Source of the DNA: DAITBA01 sp036824005
GTDB taxonomy: Bacteria; Pseudomonadota; Gammaproteobacteria; Burkholderiales; Rhodocyclaceae
Direction: 5' to 3'
Length of the DNA: 32,654 nt
NCBI GenBank assembly: GCA_036824005.1
Contig: DAITBA010000030.1
Span: forward strand, 1-32,654
Part shown: positions 1 to 8,546 of the stretch, in pieces
Layout of the letters: each line of letters starts with the position of its first letter
How positions within the stretch are numbered: the stretch's first letter is position 1
Notes under the pieces: model-generated
What the model saw: only the letters and a program-made list of their open reading frames with translations
Databases searched by the model: none
What the model was told of the DNA's origin: nothing
Translations under genes and position numbers: made by a program

Positions 1-413
1 GCTGTTGCGGCGCTGGCTCTCGTGCGATGCAGGTTATGCGGGTGTCAAATGGCGACCCGGGTTCGCCGGTCGTTGGCTTGCGGGCGCAAGCCAACGACTC
101 CCCTGCGCTGCTCGCCGAGTCGGGCGGGCGCCGCAAACTCGCCCTGCGGGCTCAGACAGCGGCACCCGACTGCCCCCGACTCGGCTGCGCTGCGCGGCGG
201 CTCACACGGGCAGGCGGTGGCATGCGGCCTCCCTTCTGTCGCGCCGAGCAGCGCAGAGGGGCCGGGGGGAAGTCGGCGAGGACTGTCTGAGCCCCGCAGG
301 GACGAGTTCCGCAGCCGCCCCGGCCGGTCGAGCAGCACAGGGCACCCCGCAGGGGCGCGACAGCAGGGTCGCCTTCTTTTGGTTACTTTTCTTGGCGAAG
401 CAAGAAAAGTAAC
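1..413. repeat. Non-coding dispersed-repeat-type DNA upstream of dnaE2
   Basis: No convincing gene lies here. All six frames are open in places only because the DNA is very GC-rich, and none gives a recognisable protein or follows a ribosome binding site. From memory, the text resembles a long intergenic repeat that recurs in high-GC beta- and gammaproteobacteria. It alternates short inverted segments; for example, gtcgttggcttgcgggc at 72-88 is followed at once by gcaagccaacgac at 86-98. It ends in a perfect hairpin at 382-413. If imuA and imuB belong with dnaE2, they lie left of the window. Confidence 0.5.
382..413. repeat. Perfect 12-bp inverted repeat (hairpin)
   Basis: The arm gttacttttctt (382-393) pairs perfectly with aagaaaagtaac (402-413) around the 8-nt loop ggcgaagc. 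It is AT-rich inside otherwise GC-rich DNA. It closes the dispersed-repeat block and could act as a bidirectional terminator or as the end of a repeat element. Confidence 0.75.
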
Positions 414-415
414 TC

Positions 416-535
416 GGCCGCCGGGGCGAACTCCCGGCACCTCTCACCGACCACGGGGACGAACCCCGGCAAACGGCCCCGCCGGGACGAACTCCCGGCA
501 CACAACTTCGCCCGCCGGGGCGAGACCCGGCAAAC
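416..535. repeat. Four REP-like hairpin units in tandem
   Basis: Four imperfect copies of a roughly 22-nt unit begin near 420, 451, 481 and 514, about 31 nt apart. Each has the form gccgggg-cgaac-tcccggc and folds into a short stem. Copy 2 is ccacggggacgaaccccggc and copy 4 is gccggggcgagacccggc. The cluster ends 8 nt before the dnaE2 ATG, so a dnaE2 transcript starting upstream would carry these stems in its leader. Confidence 0.7.
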
Positions 536-542
536 ATAATTT

Positions 543-3500
543 ATGCTTCCTTCCTACTCCGAACTCCACTGCCTCTCCAACTTCACCTTCCTCCGCGGCG
601 CCTCGCACCCGGAGGAACTGGTGGAACGTGCCGCGGCGCTGGGCTACTCGGCGCTGGCGATCACCGATGAATGTTCGCTGGCTGGCGCGGTGCGGGCGCA
701 CCTGGCGGCGAAGCAGTGCGGACTGCAGCTCATCGTCGGCGCCGAGTTCCGGCTTGAGGACGGGCTGCGCTTCGTGCTGCTGGCGACCAACCGCAACGGC
801 TACGGCAATCTCGCCGAGCTGATCACCGTCGGCCGGCGGGCGGCGGAGAAGGGCGCGTATCGCCTGACGCGCGCCGATCTGGAACAGGGCGTGGCGGACT
901 GCCTGGCCTTGTGGCTGCCGGGTGAAGCGCCGTGCAGCGACGACGCGCGCTGGCTGGCGGCGCGCTTCCCCGGCGCCACCTGGATCGCGGTGGAACTGTT
1001 ACGCGGCCCCGATGATGCCGGACAGATCGCCACCTTGCAGGCCATCGGCACCGAAATCGGCCTGCCGCTGGTGGCGGCGGGCGATGTGCACATGCACGTG
1101 CGCTCCCGCAAGCGGTTGCAAGACGTGCTGACGGCGATCCGCCTCGGCACGCCGGTGGCCCAGTGCGGCCGGGCGCTGCAGCCCAACGGCGAGCGCCACC
1201 TGCGCGCCATGGGGCGGCTGGCGAAGATCTATCCGCCGGAGCTGCTGGCGGAGACGCTGGCAGTGGCGGCGCGCTGCGAGTTCTCCCTCGACGAGCTGCG
1301 CTACGAATATCCCGAGGAGCTGGTGCCGCCGGGCGAGACACCGGCGACGCACCTGCGCCGGCTCACAGCCGAAGGCATGAAGGCGCGCTTTCCGCACGGC
1401 GCCCCGCAGAAGGTCGTCGCCCAGGTCGAGCGCGAGCTGGCGCTGATCCGCGAGCTCGCCTACGAAGCCTATTTCCTCACGGTGCATGACATCGTGCGCT
1501 TCGCCCGTTCGCGCGACATCCTGTGCCAGGGGCGCGGCTCGGCGGCCAACTCGGCGGTGTGCTACTGCCTCGGCATCACCGAGGTGGACCCGAGCCGCTC
1601 CGACCTGCTGTTCGAGCGCTTCATCTCCCGCGAGCGCAACGAGCCGCCGGACATCGACGTGGATTTCGAGCACCAGCGGCGCGAGGAGGTGATGCAGTAC
1701 CTCTACGAAAAATACGGCCGTCATCGCGCGGCGCTGGCGGCGACGCTCATCTGCTACCGGCCGAAGAGCGCCCTGCGCGACGTGGGCAAGGCGCTGGGCC
1801 TGTCGCTGGACCAGGTGGACCGGCTGGCCAAGTCCATGGCCTGGTGGGACGGCCGGTGCATCAAGCCCGAGCGGCTGCGCGAAGCCGGTTTCGATCCGGA
1901 CAATCCGGTGATCCGCGACGTGGTGGCGCTGGTGCATGAGCTGCTCGGTTTTCCGCGCCATCTGTCGCAGCACGTGGGCGGTTTCGTCATCGCCCGCGAC
2001 CGGCTGTCGCGTCTGGTGCCGGTGGAAAACGCGGCGATGGCGGCGCGCACCGTCATCCAGTGGGACAAGGACGATCTCGATGCGCTGGGGCTGCTCAAGG
2101 TGGATGTGCTGGCGCTGGGCATGCTCACCACCATCCGCCGCGCGCTGGGTCTGATCCACGCCCATCGCGGCGCGCGGCTGACCATGCAGCAGATCCTCGA
2201 CTGCGGCGACGATCCGCAGGTGTACGAGATGATCTGCCACGGCGATACCGTCGGCGTGTTCCAGATCGAATCGCGGGCGCAGATGTCCATGCTGCCACGG
2301 CTGAAGCCGCGCAGTTTTTACGACCTGGTGATCGAGATCGCCATCGTGCGGCCGGGACCGATCCAGGGCGGCATGGTGCATCCCTATTTGCGTCGGCGCG
2401 AGGGCGTGGAGCCGGTGGACTATCCCAGCGAAGCGGTGAAGAGAGTGCTGAAGCGCACGCTTGGTGTGCCCATCTTTCAGGAGCAGGTGATGCAGCTCGC
2501 CGTGGTGGCCGCCGGCTTCACGCCCGGTGAAGCCGACCAGCTGCGCCGCGCCATGGCCACTTTCCGCCGCCGCGGCGGCATGGACAAACATCGCGACAAA
2601 CTGATCGCCGGCATGCTCTCGCGCGGATATTCGTCGCACTATGCAGAGCGCATCTTTCGGCAGATCGAGGGCTTCGGCGAATACGGCTTTCCCGAATCCC
2701 ATTCGGCGAGTTTCGCGCTGCTGGCCTATGTCTCGGCGTGGCTGAAGCGCTACGAGCCCGCCGCCTTCAGCGCTGCGCTGCTCAACAGTCAGCCCATGGG
2801 ATTCTATGCCCCGTCCCAGCTCGTGCAGGACGCGCAACGGCACGGCGTTGAGATACAGCCGGTGGATGTGACGGCGAGCGACTGGGATTGCACGCTGGTA
2901 CACGGTACTGTGTGTCATCCCAACGGGGGCGGCGATCCGGTAGTGGGGGGGGCACGCTGGGTTCCCGCTTGCGCGGGAGCGACGCAGCCAAGCCTGCGCC
3001 TGGGCCTGTGCCAGGTGAAGGGACTGTCGGAAGAGGGGGCGAAGCGCCTCATGGCGGCGCGCGCCGAACGACCTTTCACCGATGTCGAGGATCTCGCCCG
3101 GCGTGCCCGGCTGGATCGGCGTGATCTCGACGCGCTGGCCGCCGCCGATGCACTGGCCTCGCTCGCTGGCCATCGCCGTGCCGCGTTATGGCGGACGATG
3201 GGCATCGAGTCCCGCGCAGGCAAGGGCGACGGGCTGTTCGCCAGCGCCGCACGCGAGGAGCACCAGCCTTCACTGCTGCCCCCTACCGAGGGCGAGAACG
3301 TCGTCGGAGACTACGCCCGTCTCGGACTGACCCTGCGCTCGCACCCGCTCAGGCTCCTGCGGCCGCGCCTGGTGGCCTTGCGCCTGATCAGCGCCGCCGA
3401 GGTGCTGGCGGCGGACAACGGCCAGATCGTGCGTGCCGCCGGCATCGTCACTTGCCGCCAGCGGCCGGGCACGGCCAGCGGCGTCACCTTCGTGACGCTG

Positions 3501-3704
3501 GAGGACGAGACCGGCGTCATCAACGTCGTCGTCTGGCGCGATCTCGGCGAGCGGCAGCGGCGCGAATTGCTCGCCGCGCGACTGCTTGGCGTTTATGGCA
3601 AGGTGGAGCGCCAGGGCGAGGTGGTGCATCTCATCGCTGGTCGGCTCGTGGACCACACGCACCTGCTCGGCCGGTTGACGATCGCTTCGCGGGATTTTCA
3701 CTAA
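543..3704 (+). CDS. dnaE2: Error-prone DNA polymerase DnaE2 (ImuC)
   Basis: This is a C-family polymerase that performs translesion synthesis with the ImuA/ImuB accessory proteins in damage-induced mutagenesis. The N-terminal PHP domain starts at once (YSELHCLSNFTFLRGAS, about residues 5-21). The catalytic aspartates are visible as PDIDVDF (D372, D374) and in GLLKVDVL (D521). A helix-hairpin-helix region follows, then a C-terminal OB fold (about 960-1045, ending near DETGVINVVVW). The ATG at 543 is chosen because the conserved family N-terminus begins there; no good Shine-Dalgarno is visible. At 1053 residues it is slightly longer than usual. The excess lies around residues 790-815, between SDWDCTL and LRLGLCQVKGL, and is encoded by a palindromic repeat (separate entry). 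No imuA or imuB is in view, and no LexA-like box precedes the gene. Confidence 0.97.
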   Translation: MLPSYSELHCLSNFTFLRGASHPEELVERAAALGYSALAITDECSLAGAVRAHLAAKQCGLQLIVGAEFRLEDGLRFVLLATNRNGYGNLAELITVGRRAAEKGAYRLTRADLEQGVADCLALWLPGEAPCSDDARWLAARFPGATWIAVELLRGPDDAGQIATLQAIGTEIGLPLVAAGDVHMHVRSRKRLQDVLTAIRLGTPVAQCGRALQPNGERHLRAMGRLAKIYPPELLAETLAVAARCEFSLDELRYEYPEELVPPGETPATHLRRLTAEGMKARFPHGAPQKVVAQVERELALIRELAYEAYFLTVHDIVRFARSRDILCQGRGSAANSAVCYCLGITEVDPSRSDLLFERFISRERNEPPDIDVDFEHQRREEVMQYLYEKYGRHRAALAATLICYRPKSALRDVGKALGLSLDQVDRLAKSMAWWDGRCIKPERLREAGFDPDNPVIRDVVALVHELLGFPRHLSQHVGGFVIARDRLSRLVPVENAAMAARTVIQWDKDDLDALGLLKVDVLALGMLTTIRRALGLIHAHRGARLTMQQILDCGDDPQVYEMICHGDTVGVFQIESRAQMSMLPRLKPRSFYDLVIEIAIVRPGPIQGGMVHPYLRRREGVEPVDYPSEAVKRVLKRTLGVPIFQEQVMQLAVVAAGFTPGEADQLRRAMATFRRRGGMDKHRDKLIAGMLSRGYSSHYAERIFRQIEGFGEYGFPESHSASFALLAYVSAWLKRYEPAAFSAALLNSQPMGFYAPSQLVQDAQRHGVEIQPVDVTASDWDCTLVHGTVCHPNGGGDPVVGGARWVPACAGATQPSLRLGLCQVKGLSEEGAKRLMAARAERPFTDVEDLARRARLDRRDLDALAAADALASLAGHRRAALWRTMGIESRAGKGDGLFASAAREEHQPSLLPPTEGENVVGDYARLGLTLRSHPLRLLRPRLVALRLISAAEVLAADNGQIVRAAGIVTCRQRPGTASGVTFVTLEDETGVINVVVWRDLGERQRRELLAARLLGVYGKVERQGEVVHLIAGRLVDHTHLLGRLTIASRDFH
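2914..2983. repeat. Intergenic-type palindromic repeat inside dnaE2
   Basis: The DNA runs from gtcatcccaacggggg through gatccggta to ctgggttcccgcttgcgcgg and ends gggagcgac. It closely matches the common bacterial interspersed element of the gtcattcccgc...gcgggaatgac type, with imperfect inverted ends. It is read in frame as an extra stretch containing WVPACAGAT, a peptide typical of spurious translations of this repeat. It falls between two conserved DnaE2 segments, and the frame is kept on both sides. Calling it an insertion is inferred from family length and from recall of the repeat family. Confidence 0.75.
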
Positions 3705-3724
3705 AGCGCATTGGCGGCTACAAT
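3696..3724 (+). promoter_or_regulatory. Candidate sigma-70 promoter for the DUF748 gene
   Basis: A good -10 box, tacaat (3719-3724), lies 17 nt after a weak -35 box, tttcac (3696-3701). The boxes straddle the dnaE2 stop codon. Transcription would begin near 3731, downstream of the TTG at 3711, which favours the ATG at 3759 as the start of the next gene. Confidence 0.45.
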
Positions 3725-3758
3725 CGACCCCACATCCAGCCAGAATCAGTCCAGTGTC

Positions 3759-6700
3759 ATGAATGCCGCACAAACAGAAGAAGGCACCGGCAAACTCAAC
3801 GCGTTTGTCCGCCAACCCCGGGTGAAGAAGATCGCCCTGTGGAGCGTGGTGATCATCGCCGTCTTTACAGTGGTCGGCTTCCTCATCGCGCCGTACGTCG
3901 TCAAGGCCGTGCTGGAGAAGCAGCTCACCGCGATGCTGCATCGTCCCACCACGGTGCAGGAGGTGGCCATCAATCCCTACGCGATGACGGCGGCGATACG
4001 CGGTTTCGCCGTCAAGGAGCGGCAGGGAGATGACATCTTCGTTACCTTCGACGAGCTGTTCGTTAACCTGCAGGCCGAATCGCTGTTTCGTCTGGCGCCG
4101 GTATTGCGCGAAGTCCGGTTAACGCGGCCGCAGGTGAAGCTCGTGCGCAATGCCGATCGCAGCTACAACTTCAGCGATCTGGCGGAGGAGTTTCTCAACA
4201 AACCCTCCAGCGATGGGCCGCCGCCGCAATTCGCGATGCATAACATCCAGCTCGTCGACGGCCGGATTGATTTCGACGACAAGCCGATGGAAAAGAAGCA
4301 CGCCGTCGCGGAGATCAATCTCGGCGTTCCCTTCATTTCGGATCTGCCGTCCCAGGTAGACATCTTCGTCGAGCCGTCCTTTAGTGCCAAGGTGAACGAC
4401 GCGCCGCTGGCACTGACGGGCAAGGCCAAGCCGTTCAGCGCCACGCGCGAGACCAGCATCGACGTCAGTTTCAGCGACGTGGATTTGACGACCTACGATG
4501 AATATTCGCCGATACCGCTCAACTTCAAGCTGCCGTCCGGCAAGCTGGACACCAAGCTGGACGTGGTTTTCGCGCAGCCGTCGGGGCAGTCGCCCGCGCT
4601 CTCGGTTTCCGGCGACATCGGCCTGCGCGAGCTGGAACTGACGGAAAAGGGCGGGCAGCCGCTGGCGAAGCTCAAGTCGCTGGCGGTGGCCATCGGCGCC
4701 CTGGATGTGTTCGGCAACAGGCTGAAGATCGATCGGGTGACGGTGGAGGCGCCGGCGATCAACGTGCGCCGCGACAAGGACGGGACGCTCAACGTGCTGG
4801 CCGCGCTGCCGGGCCCGGCGGCAAAATCGGACAAGCCCGCTGGTGAACCCGCCGACACGGCGCCGACGAAGGCGGCCGCGCCGTTCGCTTACTCCGTCGG
4901 CGAGGTCGTCCTCAGCGACGGGCGCGTTCACTATGCCGACGCCATGGCAGTGCAGCCCTTTAGCGCGGTTGTGACGAGCATAGGCGCAACGGTGAAGGGC
5001 CTGAGCAACGCCGCGAATGCCACGGCCGCCATCACCTTGGAGATGAAGGGGGAGGGCGGCGCGCCGGCGCTGCGGGTGCAGGAGGAGGGTGGCCAGGAGC
5101 CGATCTTCACCATGGCATCGCTGGCGATGGCGGGCGCCGACCTGGACCTCGGCAAGCGCGCATTGGTCATCGGCGAGCTGACAACGCGCGGCGGCAAGCT
5201 GCAGGCACGACGAGACAAAGACGGCAGCTTCAACCTTACGAAGCTGACGCCGCCGGCCCAGGCGGCAACGGCGCCGGCGGCGCGGCAGAGTGAAGCCGAG
5301 CCGGCATGGGCGATCTTATTACGCAAGGTCAACCTGGAGGGCTACGGTCTGCGCCTCGATGACAGGGTGGTCGCGAACGCGTTGCCGTTCATTGTCGATC
5401 CCCTCAACCTCAGGGTGGAGGAATTCTCCACGGCGCCCGGCGGCACCGCCAAAATGGAGCTGGACGCCAAGTCGGGCAAGAAGGGAGCGCTGAACGTCGC
5501 CGGCACGCTCGCCATGTCCCCGCTCAAGACCGACCTCAAGCTCGATATCAAGGACGTAGACCTGGTGCCGCTGCAGGCCTACTTCACCGAAAAGGTGAAT
5601 GTCACCGTCACGCGCGGCGCCGTGTCCACGCGCGGCGCGGTGAGTGTCGAGCAGCCCCAGGCGGCGAATGCGAAGGATGGGCTGAAGGCGAGCTTCCGCG
5701 GCGATGCCAACCTCACCGGTTTCACAGTCATCGACAAGCCCAGTTCCGCCGACCTGCTCAAGTGGAAGTCACTGTTCTTTTCCCGTGTCGACTTCAATCT
5801 CGCACCGCTCGCGGTGAATATCGACCAGGTCGCGCTCGCCGATTTCTACGCACGCATAATCGTTTCGCCGGAGGGCAAGCTCAACCTGCAGCAGTTGCTG
5901 CGCGCGCCGGGCGAGACGACCGTCGAGGAAAAGCCGGCGGAAACCACCGAGCAGGCGGTAGCCAAGGAGGCGGATAAGGCGCCGGCTGCCGTGAAGGCCG
6001 AAACGGCGCTGCCCTTCGGTGAGCAGCCGGCGGGACCGCCGACCGACGCCAAGCCTGCGGCGGCCAAGGACGGAACCGCCGTGGCCGAGCTCAAGCCGGC
6101 GGACACCTCGCCGCTGCCCTACAAGGTGAAGATCCGCAAAGTGGCTCTGCAAGGCGGCAACGTCAACTTCACCGATCTTTTTATCAAGCCTAATTACAAC
6201 GCCAACATGGTCAACATCGGCGGCAGCGTGTCGGGGCTATCCACCGACGCGGGCACTTCTGCAGACGTGGATCTGCGCGGCGAGCTGAACAATGCGCCGC
6301 TGACCATTGCCGGCAAGGTCAACCCGCTCGCGCGCGAGGTCTCCCTCGACCTCAAGGCCGTGGTCAAGGGCATGGAACTGGCGCCGCTGTCGCCGTACTC
6401 CGGCAAGTACGCCGGATACGGCATCGAGAAGGGCAAGCTGTCGGTGGATTTGCGCTACTTCATCGAGAACCGGAAGCTGCAGGCGGAGAACAACGTCTTC
6501 CTCGACCAGCTCACTTTCGGCGAGAAGGTGGAGAGTCCGGTTGCGACCAAGCTGCCAGTGCTGCTGGCAGTGTCGCTGCTGAAGAACCGCAACGGCGAAA
6601 TCGACATCAATCTGCCGATCAGCGGCTCGCTGGACGATCCGCAGTTCAGCATCGGCGGGCTCATCGTGAAGGTGATCGTCAACCTCCTGGTGAAAGCCGT

Positions 6701-7340
6701 GACGGCACCGTTCGCGCTGCTCGGATCACTGTTCGGCGGCGGCGAGGAACTGGCCTACGCCGAGTTTGACTACGGTCGCCATGCCATCCTGCCGGCGGCC
6801 GAGGGGCGACTGGAGAAGCTTGCCAAGGCGCTCAACGACCGCCCGGCGCTGAAACTGGAAGTCGCCGGCCGCATCGATCCCGAGAACGACCGGGAAGGCG
6901 CCAAGCGCGCCCAGATGGAGCGCAAGGTGAAAGCGCAGAAACTGAAGGAAACGGTGAAGGAGGGTGCCGATGCCGGTTCGGTGGACGAGATTCAGGTGCC
7001 GCTGGAGGAGTATGCCAAATACCTGAAAGCGGCCTACAAGGACGAGAAGTTTCCCAAGCCGCGCAATCTCATCGGGCTGGCCAAGGACCTGCCGCCCGAG
7101 GAGATGGAGAAGCTAATGATCGCCAACGCCCAGATCAGCGACGATGATCTGCGCAATCTGGCCAACCAGCGCGCCCAGGCCGCGAAGGATTGGCTGGTGT
7201 CCAAGGGCCAGGTGCCGGCGGAGCGCATCTACATCACGGCGCCCAAGCTCGGCGCCGACGAGGGCAAGGACAAGGGCGGTGATGGCTCAGGCGAAGCCGC
7301 CAAGCTCAAGACGAGCCGCGTGGACTTCTCCCTTAAATGA
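3759..7340 (+). CDS. DUF748 (AsmA-like) giant envelope protein
   Basis: This is a 1193-residue protein of the DUF748 family, related in architecture to AsmA/TamB-type envelope proteins; its exact role is unknown. A single N-terminal membrane segment (about residues 25-47, IALWSVVIIAVFTVVGFL) anchors a long periplasmic part made of repeated beta-rich AsmA-like modules. These are broken by Ala/Pro/Lys-rich linkers near residues 355-380, 510-530 and 725-790. A hydrophobic stretch near 970-1000 precedes a C-terminal region (EFDYGRHAILPAAEGRLEKL) that recalls OmpA-type folds. The frame is open from a TTG at 3711, but ATG 3759 is preferred because the likely promoter overlaps the TTG. Its stop overlaps the next gene's start (ATGA), so the two are probably co-translated. 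Confidence 0.88.
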   Translation: MNAAQTEEGTGKLNAFVRQPRVKKIALWSVVIIAVFTVVGFLIAPYVVKAVLEKQLTAMLHRPTTVQEVAINPYAMTAAIRGFAVKERQGDDIFVTFDELFVNLQAESLFRLAPVLREVRLTRPQVKLVRNADRSYNFSDLAEEFLNKPSSDGPPPQFAMHNIQLVDGRIDFDDKPMEKKHAVAEINLGVPFISDLPSQVDIFVEPSFSAKVNDAPLALTGKAKPFSATRETSIDVSFSDVDLTTYDEYSPIPLNFKLPSGKLDTKLDVVFAQPSGQSPALSVSGDIGLRELELTEKGGQPLAKLKSLAVAIGALDVFGNRLKIDRVTVEAPAINVRRDKDGTLNVLAALPGPAAKSDKPAGEPADTAPTKAAAPFAYSVGEVVLSDGRVHYADAMAVQPFSAVVTSIGATVKGLSNAANATAAITLEMKGEGGAPALRVQEEGGQEPIFTMASLAMAGADLDLGKRALVIGELTTRGGKLQARRDKDGSFNLTKLTPPAQAATAPAARQSEAEPAWAILLRKVNLEGYGLRLDDRVVANALPFIVDPLNLRVEEFSTAPGGTAKMELDAKSGKKGALNVAGTLAMSPLKTDLKLDIKDVDLVPLQAYFTEKVNVTVTRGAVSTRGAVSVEQPQAANAKDGLKASFRGDANLTGFTVIDKPSSADLLKWKSLFFSRVDFNLAPLAVNIDQVALADFYARIIVSPEGKLNLQQLLRAPGETTVEEKPAETTEQAVAKEADKAPAAVKAETALPFGEQPAGPPTDAKPAAAKDGTAVAELKPADTSPLPYKVKIRKVALQGGNVNFTDLFIKPNYNANMVNIGGSVSGLSTDAGTSADVDLRGELNNAPLTIAGKVNPLAREVSLDLKAVVKGMELAPLSPYSGKYAGYGIEKGKLSVDLRYFIENRKLQAENNVFLDQLTFGEKVESPVATKLPVLLAVSLLKNRNGEIDINLPISGSLDDPQFSIGGLIVKVIVNLLVKAVTAPFALLGSLFGGGEELAYAEFDYGRHAILPAAEGRLEKLAKALNDRPALKLEVAGRIDPENDREGAKRAQMERKVKAQKLKETVKEGADAGSVDEIQVPLEEYAKYLKAAYKDEKFPKPRNLIGLAKDLPPEEMEKLMIANAQISDDDLRNLANQRAQAAKDWLVSKGQVPAERIYITAPKLGADEGKDKGGDGSGEAAKLKTSRVDFSLK

Positions 7341-7612
7341 GGCGCGGATTGCCAGGGAATTCATTGCGCTGCGGTGCGCTGCTTGCGTCGCTGCTGCTCG
7401 CCGCGGCCTGCAGCAAGCTTACCGCCGCCAACTACGGCAAGCTCAAGATGGGCATGCGCTACGCTGAGGTGAAGGCACTGCTCGGCGAGCCGGACCGGTG
7501 CAGCGACGTCCTGGGTGCGAAGCATTGCGTGTGGGGGGATGAACAGAAGCACATCACCGTAAACTTCGTCGGCGACCAAGCGATACTGTTCTTGGCCGAA
7601 AACGTGCGCTGA
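7337..7612 (+). CDS. Small BamE/SmpA-like lipoprotein
   Basis: A 91-residue secreted protein. The N-terminus has Arg residues, a hydrophobic stretch (CGALLASLLLAAAC) and a lipobox-like LAAAC, so the mature protein probably starts at Cys25 and is membrane-anchored. The remainder contains GMRYAEVKALLGEPDRC, the turn-helix signature of BamE/SmpA-type and related small lipoproteins (GM...V..LLG.P), followed by two Cys (SDVLGAKHCVW) and beta strands. It overlaps the DUF748 stop by 4 nt, so it is likely in the same operon. The specific function is unknown, and the similarity to BamE is one of fold, not proof of a role in outer-membrane protein assembly. Confidence 0.8.
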   Translation: MRRGLPGNSLRCGALLASLLLAAACSKLTAANYGKLKMGMRYAEVKALLGEPDRCSDVLGAKHCVWGDEQKHITVNFVGDQAILFLAENVR

Positions 7613-7648
7613 CCTCCCGCCGGGTTGGGCCGGACTTTGGAGGATCGA

Positions 7649-8419
7649 TCATGGGCGTGCTTGTCCGGACGCGATGAACGACAGCCCGCCCGCATCGCCG
7701 GCGAATAGCTGCTCCATGAGTCCGGTTTCGCGCTCGGCGATGGTGCGCAGGAAATCGTCAGCGCCGCCCATGCTGCGGAAGGCGTCGAAACCGCGTTGCA
7801 GAAACTCGTGCAGTTCGCCCAGCCCGGCCATGTGGGCGGGTACGCGCATCAGATGCAAGGCGGTGCCGATGAGTGGCCGCCGGGTCAGGCGGTCGAGCGC
7901 CTGACCGGTCGCGCCGACGAGGGCAATCTGCAGCTCGCGTTGGCTGCGGTTGCCGCAGCGGCGATAAGCTTCGGCGTAGGCGTTCGCCGTCATCTCACCC
8001 ATGACACCGGCACCGCGGCGCAGCGCCTGCACCATCGCCTGGTCCAATTCCTCCGACAGCGCATCAACTTCGATGGCCAAGGCCACGGTGCGCACACCTG
8101 ATGCCGGCAGCACGGCGAGCAGAGTCGGGAGGATGCGCTCGATCTCGTCGTCGCGTTCGCTGAAATCCTTGGGGCCGTACAGATCGGAAAGGAAGAACTG
8201 CGCGGCGGCGCTGTAGCGCGGATTCTCCAGCAGATCGGCATGGGTGCGGGCGAGCCGCTCCGCCTGCCATCGGCGCAGCCGCAGGCGCTCAGCGGTGGCG
8301 TCCGGTTGCGCGTTTGCGGCCATACGCAGCGCCTTGGCCTTGGCGAGGCTCTCCCGAAGCACAATGGCATAGTCGTGCTTCTCGTCAGGCAGTGTGTTGG
8401 AGGATGCCGCGTCGCCCAT
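7649..8419 (-). CDS. Conserved protein of unknown function
   Basis: About 256 residues from the ATG at 8419; the frame is open to a TTG at 8485 (278 residues). It is predicted mostly helical, soluble and without a signal peptide. Notable segments are FFLSDLYGPKDFSERDDEIER and a later stretch rich in Ala, Arg and Leu. I have the impression of a conserved proteobacterial hypothetical family around the YGPKDFS motif but know no function. It converges on the BamE-like gene with a 36-nt gap and diverges from the aldehyde dehydrogenase gene. Neither start has a clear Shine-Dalgarno; the ATG is preferred because the extra residues of the TTG form (ALNEGPSGAHNDRHTDS) look unstructured. Confidence 0.75.
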   Translation of the reverse strand: MGDAASSNTLPDEKHDYAIVLRESLAKAKALRMAANAQPDATAERLRLRRWQAERLARTHADLLENPRYSAAAQFFLSDLYGPKDFSERDDEIERILPTLLAVLPASGVRTVALAIEVDALSEELDQAMVQALRRGAGVMGEMTANAYAEAYRRCGNRSQRELQIALVGATGQALDRLTRRPLIGTALHLMRVPAHMAGLGELHEFLQRGFDAFRSMGGADDFLRTIAERETGLMEQLFAGDAGGLSFIASGQARP

Positions 8420-8546
8420 GACATGAACCAGGCTGTCCGTGTGGCGATCATTATGAGCGCCCGATGGACCTTCGTTTAGAGCCAATCGCCTAATCCCAAC
8501 CCGGGCGATTCGCTAGACTCGGACGCTATCGGTTCCGAGGAATGCC

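Noticed and set aside
480..542. SOS (LexA) box for dnaE2
   Set aside because: No CTGT-N8-ACAG-type sequence is present near the start.
5..822. Several open frames over the first 800 bases, up to 266 residues
   Set aside because: They overlap one another and dnaE2, have low-complexity Arg/Ala/Pro composition, lack ribosome sites and match dispersed-repeat DNA.
999..3173. A 724-residue minus-strand open frame
   Set aside because: It lies opposite the conserved dnaE2 gene; its His/Gln/Arg-rich text is typical of the antisense of GC-rich coding DNA.
3711..3758. TTG start for the DUF748 protein
   Set aside because: The likely -10 box overlaps the TTG, so the transcript would begin downstream of it.
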